Source of the DNA: DRYM01 sp964526225 | GTDB taxonomy: Archaea > Thermoproteota > Thermoprotei_A > EX4484-217-1 | Length of the DNA: 9,400 nt | Assembly: GCA_964526225.1 (NCBI GenBank) | Contig: CAZGLL010000040.1 | Span: forward strand, 1-9,400 | Reading direction: 5' to 3' | In this document: positions 1-5,338 of the stretch, in pieces | Layout of the letters: each line of letters begins with the position of its first letter | Position numbering within the stretch: position 1 is the first letter of the stretch | Notes under the pieces: model-generated | Seen by the model: the letters and a program-made list of their open reading frames with translations, nothing else | Told to the model about the DNA's origin: nothing | Databases searched by the model: none | Position numbers and translations under genes: made by a program

Positions 1-214
1 TTTCCTTGTGAGGCATAATTAATCCTAGAACTCTTTCCTTACCTAAAGCTCTAACTAGCAATGTTGCTACGGTTGAAGAATCAACTCCTCCACTTAAACC
101 TACAACTACACCTTTAGCTCCAGCTTCCTCAATGTATTTTTTTATGAAATCTTCAATTTTTGATATTACAAGGGAATAGTTAGGTTTAGTAATTATTTCT
201 TCATAGAGTCCCAT
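1..214 (-). CDS. nadE: NH3-dependent NAD+ synthetase, N-terminal part (cut by window edge)
   Basis: This would make NAD+ from deamido-NAD+, ATP and ammonia in the cytoplasm, the last step of NAD synthesis. Only the first 71 residues are inside the window. The ATP-pyrophosphatase P-loop SGGVDSS is at residues 41-47, preceded by the hydrophobic strand VVVGL, and LGLIMP follows at 63-68, as in archaeal NadE. The reading frame has a stop (TGA) five codons before the ATG at 214, so that ATG is the only good start; a GAGGCG stretch about 10 bases upstream can serve as ribosome site. The N-terminus starts directly in the synthetase domain, so there is no room for a glutaminase domain and the enzyme should use ammonia. 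It is the last visible gene of the moaA-moaC-flippase-nadE run, 27 bases after the membrane protein gene. Other ATP-pyrophosphatases (e.g. ThiI, GuaA) share the P-loop, but the surrounding residues fit NadE best. Confidence 0.9.
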   Translation of the reverse strand, partial: MGLYEEIITKPNYSLVISKIEDFIKKYIEEAGAKGVVVGLSGGVDSSTVATLLVRALGKERVLGLIMPHKE

Positions 215-241
215 TTCGCAAACGCCTCATCTGCATTCATG

Positions 242-1141
242 CTAAATAATTATTCTCCTATGTATAAGTGTTAGCACAAAGGGGAGCATAAGCAGGGTAG
301 CTATATAATATGATATAATCCTCCACATAATGACCCCTGCTCCTGGCCTTATCAGAGAGAGCCCAGCTTCGATACCACCTATTCCCGCAGGTAAGGGGAC
401 TATTCCTAAAGCCATAGCCAGCGAATATGCTAGTAACGAGTTCAGGAGGGATATTCTTTCAGAAACGGAAATGTAAGCCAGAAAAACCGAGAATCCCATT
501 AACACAAACTTTACTAATGAAAACAATATTGATAATAAAAGATTCTTTACAAGAACCTCTCTTCCATTAGGAAGAGGAATTTCTTCAACATGAACATTTA
601 ATTTGCTAAGAATTTTTAGAACAGCTTTTCTAAGAAACTTCTTTTTTAAAACAATAAGAGACCAAGCTACAATATTATATGCTGAAGTTGCAGCTGGAAT
701 CATGAATATGTGGTTTCTAAGAACTAGGATGTTATAAATGCTGAACATTAAAGCTATAATATTAGGTACTATTACGTCACCGTAAATCTCTGATAATATA
801 ACGGTTAAGGGCTTGGATAAATTCTTTAACTCATGATACCCAACATATAGCCTAATTATTTCACCGCCGCTATGTGTTGGAGTTATGTTCGATATAAACT
901 GTGACGTAAACCATATATTTATTGAGTCCTTTAATTTCATTCCCATGAGAAAGCTAAATCTTAAAGCTGAAACAACGAGTGATAGAAGTACTGCAGCTAA
1001 AGACAAAGTTACGAATAAAATATTTGCTCTAAATACTTCACTATAATCGGCTTTGACTATTGTCATATAGAGAAGTATTGTTAATGTAAGTACCCCAAAT
1101 GTTATGAGGGCTTTTCTTTTAAAATTACTTGGAGTCGCCAA
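242..1141 (-). CDS. Flippase-like integral membrane protein (LPG_synthase_TM / UPF0104 family)
   Basis: A 299-residue polytopic membrane protein with hydrophobic segments near residues 10-29, 39-62, 124-142, 146-166, 200-225, 232-252 and 270-294. Two signatures identify the family: ITPTHSGGEIIRLY at 86-99, and PLPAGIGGIEAGL at 249-261, matching the P-G-G-x-G-x-x-E pattern. This is the membrane domain seen in bacterial lysyl-phosphatidylglycerol synthase/flippase and in archaeal AglD-like proteins; archaeal members lack the soluble transferase domain, as here. The substrate is unknown, perhaps a lipid or lipid-linked sugar. The start is TTG, with GGGA six bases upstream inside the end of moaC; no ATG or GTG lies in frame before the upstream stop, and the first later Met (26) is inside membrane segment 1. 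It begins one base after the moaC stop, so it is surely cotranscribed. The link to cofactor genes may be only positional. Confidence 0.8.
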   Translation of the reverse strand: MATPSNFKRKALITFGVLTLTILLYMTIVKADYSEVFRANILFVTLSLAAVLLSLVVSALRFSFLMGMKLKDSINIWFTSQFISNITPTHSGGEIIRLYVGYHELKNLSKPLTVILSEIYGDVIVPNIIALMFSIYNILVLRNHIFMIPAATSAYNIVAWSLIVLKKKFLRKAVLKILSKLNVHVEEIPLPNGREVLVKNLLLSILFSLVKFVLMGFSVFLAYISVSERISLLNSLLAYSLAMALGIVPLPAGIGGIEAGLSLIRPGAGVIMWRIISYYIATLLMLPFVLTLIHRRIII

Positions 1142-1142
1142 T

Positions 1143-1595
1143 CTATTCCCTTTTGATTTTAGATTCGACTTTTACGTCAACTATTCTAGTAAACGGATAC
1201 TGTCCTTTCTCATCTTTTTCATACTTCTTCACCATATCCCATATTGTTAATAGGGCTGTGGTAACTCCAGTTAGCGCTTCCATTTCCACACCTGTTTTAG
1301 CTGTTGTTTTCACTACAACCTTTACTACAATACTGCTTTCATTCATTGCAAAATCTACTCCGACATTAGTTATAGGTATGGGATGACATAGTGGGATAAG
1401 TTCCCAAGTCCTTTTAACAGCTAATATTGCAGCTACTGTAGCTACGTTAAAAACATTTCCCTTCTCTATCTCACCTTTAGCTATTTTTTCTAAAGTTTCT
1501 TTTTTAAGAATTATTTTTCCGGAGGCTATAGCCTCTCTATAAACTTCCTTCTTAGACGTTATATCAACCATTTTCACATCTTTTTCAGCAAACAT
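1143..1595 (-). CDS. moaC: Cyclic pyranopterin monophosphate synthase, MoaC
   Basis: MoaC converts the 3',8-cyclo-GTP made by MoaA to cyclic pyranopterin monophosphate, the first stable intermediate of molybdenum/tungsten cofactor synthesis. The 150-residue length is normal. Conserved landmarks are MVDI at 9-12, KGNVF at 45-49, KRTWELIPLCHP at 61-72 (catalytic His in LCHP), the signature TGVEMEALTGV at 101-111, WDM at 119-121 and the KD pair at 127-128. The C-terminus (residues 130-150) follows the shorter archaeal form instead of the GGKSG tail of E. coli. It starts at ATG 1595, with GAGGG about 8 bases upstream inside the last codons of moaA; an alternative ATG is residue 9, directly before VDI. 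Only four bases separate it from moaA and one from the next gene, so translation is probably coupled. Confidence 0.96.
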   Translation of the reverse strand: MFAEKDVKMVDITSKKEVYREAIASGKIILKKETLEKIAKGEIEKGNVFNVATVAAILAVKRTWELIPLCHPIPITNVGVDFAMNESSIVVKVVVKTTAKTGVEMEALTGVTTALLTIWDMVKKYEKDEKGQYPFTRIVDVKVESKIKRE

Positions 1596-1599
1596 TCGC

Positions 1600-2583
1600 T
1601 CATTCCCTCGCTAATTCGTTAAGCTTCATTTTTAACTTCAAACGGGAATCTATAGGTTTAAAATAGGGTTCTCTAAGGTCATTTGCTTTAATTATCAATT
1701 TTTCAACTTCCTCTACTGGAGAAGTTGATTTTAGTGCTTGCTTTAAATCTATGTAAATGTCGTTTCTGAAGAGACAAATTTTGAGTTTACCGTCAGCTGT
1801 AAGTCTAAGCCTCGTACAGTGCATACAAAATTCCGGATTACAGATAGGTCTTACAAACTCAACAATAGCTCCATCAACATAGTATTGGGGCCTATTATGC
1901 ATGTGTTTTCTATACGTAACCTTACTTGCTTTTTCTTTGACCTTTTTCTCTAAATCGGCTAGGTCCGAATGTAAAGTGTTAAATAGTTGTGATCCTAATC
2001 CCTCAGGCTGTAACTCTATAGCCTGTAAAATCGCCCCTGTTTCTCTAGCAAAATTCACTAAGTCCCAGAATTCTCGCTCATTATAGCCTTTAAGAATGAG
2101 GTAGTTTAGCTTTACAGGACTTAGTCCAGCTTCAATAGCTACTTTAATTCCCTCCAGCACCCTACTTAGTCCGTCAACTCCTGTTATTTCCCTGTAAACG
2201 TTTCTCTTAAGACTCGGTAAGCTAATGTTAATTCTCCTTAACCCTGCATCTTTAAGCTTATAGGCAAGCTCTTTAAGGTAGTAGCCATTTGTGGTCATAG
2301 CAAGGTCTAAAGGCTTAACCTCGTTTATTGCTGAAATAACCTCAACGATATCTTCCCTAATGAGCGGTTCTCCTCCCGTAAGCTTAAACTTCCTAATGCC
2401 TAGTTTCGTAAACGCCATAGCAATAATATGTAGCTCTTCTGGTGTAAGCTCTCTACGAATATTTAATTTAAAATTGTTCCAGCTACCTTCCCTATGGCAG
2501 TATATGCATGCATAGTTGCATCTATTAGTTACTGATATTCTCAAATGCAGTAATGGTCGACCATATTTGTCAAAGAGCATCAT
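1600..2583 (-). CDS. moaA: GTP 3',8-cyclase, MoaA (radical SAM)
   Basis: MoaA rearranges GTP to 3',8-cyclo-7,8-dihydro-GTP using SAM and two [4Fe-4S] clusters. Counting from the ATG at 2583 (327 residues), the radical-SAM cluster motif CNYACIYC gives C22, C26 and C29; GGEP at 70-73 is the SAM-binding turn; C253, C256 and C270 (CX2CX13C) hold the second cluster that binds GTP. An extra C248 lies just before it. The frame opens three codons earlier at GTG 2592, but that GTG is part of AAGGTG, a good ribosome site six bases before ATG 2583, and family members commonly begin close to the FDKYGRP segment, so I prefer 2583 (2580 is also possible). The protein ends KLNELARE, without the Gly-Gly tail that many bacterial MoaA proteins use in catalysis. 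First gene of a four-gene minus-strand operon. Confidence 0.95.
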   Translation of the reverse strand: MMLFDKYGRPLLHLRISVTNRCNYACIYCHREGSWNNFKLNIRRELTPEELHIIAMAFTKLGIRKFKLTGGEPLIREDIVEVISAINEVKPLDLAMTTNGYYLKELAYKLKDAGLRRINISLPSLKRNVYREITGVDGLSRVLEGIKVAIEAGLSPVKLNYLILKGYNEREFWDLVNFARETGAILQAIELQPEGLGSQLFNTLHSDLADLEKKVKEKASKVTYRKHMHNRPQYYVDGAIVEFVRPICNPEFCMHCTRLRLTADGKLKICLFRNDIYIDLKQALKSTSPVEEVEKLIIKANDLREPYFKPIDSRLKLKMKLNELARE

Positions 2584-2589
2584 TACTTG

Positions 2590-2634
2590 CACCTTACTCT
2601 TACTTAACTAAATAACATCGCCAATAACTTAAAA
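2590..2634 (-). promoter_or_regulatory. Putative moaA operon promoter and ribosome site
   Basis: On the minus strand a TATA-like stretch TTTTAAGTTATT (2623-2634) lies about 46 bases before ATG 2583, predicting a transcript start near 2603 and a 20-base leader. The leader holds AAGGTG (2590-2595), complementary to the archaeal 16S rRNA 3' end, six bases before the ATG. The TATA match is weak; the ribosome site is the stronger part. Confidence 0.4.
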
Positions 2635-2695
2635 CATTTCGGACATTGCCTACTTAGAATGTTTTGGCAAGGCTCATTTCATTACCAGTTTAGCT

Positions 2696-2713
2696 AAAAT
2701 AAAAAATAATTAT
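2696..2713 (-). terminator. T-rich archaeal-type terminator after the aminotransferase
   Basis: Immediately after the aminotransferase stop the minus strand reads ATTATTTTTTATTTT, with a T6 run at 2701-2706 and no strong hairpin. Archaeal RNA polymerase commonly stops at such T-rich tracts. It separates the aminotransferase transcript from the moaA operon about 110 bases downstream. Confidence 0.5.
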
Positions 2714-2718
2714 TGCTG

Positions 2719-3945
2719 TTACTTACTGCTAAGCTCTTCCACAAGAGATGCTATTCTTCTAACACCTTCCTCAATTAACCCAGGCTTAGCCATCGAGAAG
2801 TTCAGCCTTATAACATTACGTCCGCTGCCATCAACGAAGAATGGTGCTGCAGGAATTACTGCAACATCGTACTTGTCAAGCAATATATCAGCGAACTTAA
2901 ACGAATCAAGCTTTTCAGGAAGCCATAGTAAAATAAACATACCCGCAACAGGTTTAGTATGCTTAAGCTCCGGCAAATACTTATCAAGAGCACTCAACAT
3001 AAGATTTCTCTTAGCCTTATAAGCCTCAATAGCCTTAGCCTTAATCTTACCGAAAAGGCCACGCTTAAGAACCTCAAGAACAATATACTGGGAAGGAACG
3101 GGAGCACACATGTCCATTGGTTGTTTGCTGAATCTTATTTTCTGTATTACCGGTTCTGGTGCTTCTAGCCATCCTATTCTTAATCCTGTTCCTAGGACTT
3201 TACTAAATGATCCTGCGTAGATTACTCTTCCTTCCTTGTCCATGGATCTTAGTGGTTTTATTTCTAGTTTCTCATAAACTAAGTGATTGTACGCTGTATC
3301 TTCTACGATTAATAAGTCATATTTTGATGCTATTTCTAATAGATGCTTTCTCCTATCCATGCTCATCGTTATTCCTGACGGATTCTGACCTGTCGGAATT
3401 GTATAGATTAACTTGATTAACCTTCCTTCATTTTTAAGTTTCTTGATATTTTCCTCTAGTAAATCTGTTCTTAAACCTTCATCGTCCATCGGAGTACCTA
3501 CTATTCTAACTCCATAGTGACTCCAGCATAGCAATGTGTTAACATACGACGGGTTTTCCGTTAGAACTATATCACCTGGTTCGAGCATTATTCTAGCTAC
3601 AATGTCCAGAGCTTGCGAACCACCTACAGTTACGATAATGTTATCTCCGCTTGTTTCTACGCCTTCATACTCTTTCATAAACTTCGCTATTTCATCTCTT
3701 AAATCCGGTACTCCTTCCGCTGGCGAGTAATTTACTATTTTCTTGACGTTAAGGAAAATTTCCGACGCTAATTTAGCATAGATGTCTCTAGGTAGTACGT
3801 CGGGATCGGGTTCGCCAGCAGCAAAAGATATAACTGGTTTTATTCTTGACTTGTAAGCTATTTTGAACACAGCTTCCCTAATAGGCGATGGGCTCATAAA
3901 GTTTACTCTGCTTGAAAAAAACTTTTCATAGTCTGGTTTTGTCAT
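2719..3945 (-). CDS. PLP-dependent aminotransferase, class I/II (LysN/Aro8-like)
   Basis: A 408-residue fold-type I aminotransferase, expected to move an amino group between an amino acid and 2-oxoglutarate in the cytoplasm. Landmarks: FAAGEPDPD at 41-49, VGGSQALD at 107-114, NPSY at 131-134, QNPSG at 187-191 with Asn188 near PLP O3', D216 and Y219 in VEDTAYN, the Schiff-base lysine K249 in SFSK (246-249), R256 in GLRIGW, and R380 in IRLNFS for the substrate carboxylate. The overall pattern resembles 2-aminoadipate/kynurenine-type aminotransferases (LysN, Aro8), which are broad; substrate could be aminoadipate, aromatic or branched-chain amino acids. There is no DNA-binding domain, so it is not a MocR regulator. 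It has its own promoter and terminator, hence is probably monocistronic. Third-position codon choice changes sharply at about 3108, between residues M279 and C280. Confidence 0.9.
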   Translation of the reverse strand: MTKPDYEKFFSSRVNFMSPSPIREAVFKIAYKSRIKPVISFAAGEPDPDVLPRDIYAKLASEIFLNVKKIVNYSPAEGVPDLRDEIAKFMKEYEGVETSGDNIIVTVGGSQALDIVARIMLEPGDIVLTENPSYVNTLLCWSHYGVRIVGTPMDDEGLRTDLLEENIKKLKNEGRLIKLIYTIPTGQNPSGITMSMDRRKHLLEIASKYDLLIVEDTAYNHLVYEKLEIKPLRSMDKEGRVIYAGSFSKVLGTGLRIGWLEAPEPVIQKIRFSKQPMDMCAPVPSQYIVLEVLKRGLFGKIKAKAIEAYKAKRNLMLSALDKYLPELKHTKPVAGMFILLWLPEKLDSFKFADILLDKYDVAVIPAAPFFVDGSGRNVIRLNFSMAKPGLIEEGVRRIASLVEELSSK

Positions 3946-3963
3946 CTCTAGCTAACCCCATCT

Positions 3964-3975
3964 AAAAATTTAATT
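3964..3975 (-). promoter_or_regulatory. Putative TATA box for the aminotransferase gene (leaderless type)
   Basis: The minus strand reads AATTAAATTTTT, centred about 24 bases before ATG 3945. That spacing would place transcription start at or near the ATG, the leaderless layout common in crenarchaea. No convincing ribosome site precedes the ATG, which agrees. The same core, TTAAATTTTT, recurs at 5094-5103 ahead of the 5038 gene. The rest of 3946-4048 shows nothing gene-like. Confidence 0.45.
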
Positions 3976-4048
3976 ACAGTAGTAAATTAATGGTTGGTTA
4001 ATACTTATTCTTACCTATAAGTAACTAACTAAATGCCTCATTAGATCT

Positions 4049-5038
4049 TTAGAAAACCTCTTCTCTCTTCATTTTCTCGGGAACTATTTCTATTTCAGCT
4101 ATTCCCGAGTACTCTTTGCCGCTCAATGTTTTTTCTAATACAAGCTTTACTACGAAGGGTCCTACGCCAGCAACAAGCGGTAGCTTGTATCCCATTTTTC
4201 TAATTAGGAATTTTGGTGAAATACTCTCCTCGTATGTTACTATTACTGTTGGTTCTTCAGGAATGATGTTGTATTTGAATGCAAACCTATCTGATCCCGA
4301 TTTAGCAAGGATCCTACCTAACGATATGAAAACCTTCTTTCCCCTAATTTGCTTGTTAAGCTCAACTCTAACACTGCTAAAACCAGACGACTTCATGTAC
4401 CTTCTAACATCACCTAGCAATGTCTTCTTATTCATTACTGAAAGTTTCATTTCGGCGACATCGCCATTTCCGCGTACAATAACTCTATCTTTATGAAGTC
4501 TTATCGTCAGTGTCGATGGGTTGAAAATTAGGAAGAGGACTTTCTCATATTCTGGATCTGTAACTCTATACCCTGGAACAACAAGCGCCCCGCTTCCATC
4601 CTCTGTTAGCAGGATTATGTAGTTTCCTACAATGTCTTCAAGTTTTATTTTAGTGTACGTTTTTGCTTCTTCTAATTCAGCGAATTTAGAATCCCATCTG
4701 TACCCTCTCATGATGTTCCATGCTAACCATATTCCGGCTGCTTGGAAAACTCCCTTCTCCAACGTTAATGGACGTTTAAAAACTATTTCATCTTCCTTAA
4801 CTTCCAATTCATTAGAAATGCTTCTGAGTTTCCTCGATATCTTCCTATGCTTAAGTATTTCGAGAAGGAATATGAGTGTCGAAGTGGCGACTATGCCTAA
4901 ACTAAAAAGTGTAAATACCGGATCTTTATTGCCTGAAATTACTTGGGGTATAAATACGAATATAGCGAACGCTATTGCTGTAATCGCGAAGGCAGCTTTA
5001 ATCCTAGAGATAGGTTGTTTAGCCACAATTATTTTCAT
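4049..5038 (-). CDS. Hypothetical membrane-anchored protein, two N-terminal TM segments
   Basis: I do not recognise this 329-residue protein. Two hydrophobic segments (about 13-33 and 41-62) form an N-terminal hairpin, separated by a short polar loop, followed by a basic stretch HRKISRK (64-70). The positive-inside rule puts the large C-terminal part, about 260 residues, in the cytoplasm. That part is mixed at 70-165 and looks beta-rich from about 165 to 320, with alternating hydrophobic strands (e.g. VLFLIF, LTIRLHKDRVIVRG, TVIVTYEE, AEIEIVP). No catalytic motif, nucleotide-binding loop or metal site is evident. It starts at ATG 5038 with a possible GAGGGT ribosome site 9-14 bases upstream, itself inside a hairpin. 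It stands alone: a divergent gene lies upstream and an independently promoted aminotransferase follows 103 bases downstream. A scaffold, sensor or envelope role is possible but unsupported. Confidence 0.75.
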   Translation of the reverse strand: MKIIVAKQPISRIKAAFAITAIAFAIFVFIPQVISGNKDPVFTLFSLGIVATSTLIFLLEILKHRKISRKLRSISNELEVKEDEIVFKRPLTLEKGVFQAAGIWLAWNIMRGYRWDSKFAELEEAKTYTKIKLEDIVGNYIILLTEDGSGALVVPGYRVTDPEYEKVLFLIFNPSTLTIRLHKDRVIVRGNGDVAEMKLSVMNKKTLLGDVRRYMKSSGFSSVRVELNKQIRGKKVFISLGRILAKSGSDRFAFKYNIIPEEPTVIVTYEESISPKFLIRKMGYKLPLVAGVGPFVVKLVLEKTLSGKEYSGIAEIEIVPEKMKREEVF

Positions 5039-5039
5039 T

Positions 5040-5065
5040 ACACTAATACCCTCAAAGGGTAGTGT
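5040..5065 (-). promoter_or_regulatory. Hairpin covering the ribosome site of the 5038 gene
   Basis: An inverted repeat sits one base before the start codon: ACAC, a 3-base bulge (5044-5046), TACCCT, loop CAA, AGGGTA, GTGT in plus-strand order. Ten base pairs form, six of them uninterrupted (5047-5052 with 5056-5061). The minus-strand GAGGGT at 5048-5053, the best ribosome site, is inside the stem and loop. It could hide the site in mRNA or act as a protein-binding palindrome in DNA. Confidence 0.45.
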
Positions 5066-5090
5066 TTACTTCTAACTAAAGTTTTAGTTT

Positions 5091-5104
5091 GAAAAAATTT
5101 AAGT
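5091..5104. promoter_or_regulatory. Putative shared TATA region of a divergent gene pair
   Basis: Plus-strand GAAAAAATTTAAG carries TTTAAG-type TATA with a purine-rich upstream element and would start transcription near 5126, about 32 bases before the zinc-ribbon GTG at 5158. Read on the minus strand the same bases give CTTAAATTTTTTC, which would start near 5075, leaving a short leader that contains the hairpin before ATG 5038. One AT core may thus serve both directions. Alternatively separate weak boxes nearby are used. Confidence 0.35.
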
Positions 5105-5157
5105 TGTTATTTTCAGAATAATGTTCTAAAAGGAAATAAATGGGGTGAATAATCGTA

Positions 5158-5334
5158 GTGTACAAAAATGAATACGGTATTCCGAGAAAATCCCCTTTCT
5201 ACTGCTTGACATGCAAAAAAGTAACTATCCACACATTAACTTCAACAGCGAAGACCGGTTCATTCTGTGAAATAACGTATACATGTAACGTATGTGGTAC
5301 CGAGAAGAAGGTGAAAGCACAAAACATTTGTTAA
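5158..5334 (+). CDS. Small zinc-ribbon protein (58 aa)
   Basis: A 58-residue protein with a classic two-knuckle zinc ribbon: YCLTCKK (C16, C19) and TCNVCGTEKK (C43, C46), about 23 residues apart, with further cysteines at 37 and 58. Between them are polar beta-type stretches. The start is GTG; a strong ribosome site GGGGTGA (5142-5148) lies nine bases upstream, and a TGA closes the frame four codons before the GTG, so the start is well fixed. The nearby ATG at 5168 is out of frame. The end, TAA at 5332-5334, lies four bases from the convergent sufS stop. The CxxC-x23-CxxC layout resembles small archaeal DUF5679- or Elf1-like zinc ribbons, which bind nucleic acid or transcription machinery, but I cannot assign a family. 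Low-complexity coding is unlikely: four cysteines fall exactly in paired CxxC knuckles. It could also be a sulfur- or metal-handling protein, given sufS next door. Confidence 0.8.
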   Translation: MYKNEYGIPRKSPFYCLTCKKVTIHTLTSTAKTGSFCEITYTCNVCGTEKKVKAQNIC

Positions 5335-5338
5335 GAGA

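Noticed and set aside
193..240. A 15-codon reading frame starting at ATG 240 (minus) that overlaps the nadE start out of frame.
   Set aside because: No ribosome site of its own and too short to judge; such frames are common by chance in operon junctions.
1129..1386. Plus-strand open frames opposite moaC, moaA, the aminotransferase and sufS (e.g. 1129-1386, 4116-4496, 5703-5987).
   Set aside because: They mirror genuine conserved genes on the other strand, lack ribosome sites and give no recognisable protein.
2719..3945. MocR/GntR-type regulator for the aminotransferase-fold protein.
   Set aside because: The N-terminus begins directly with the aminotransferase domain; no winged-helix domain is present.
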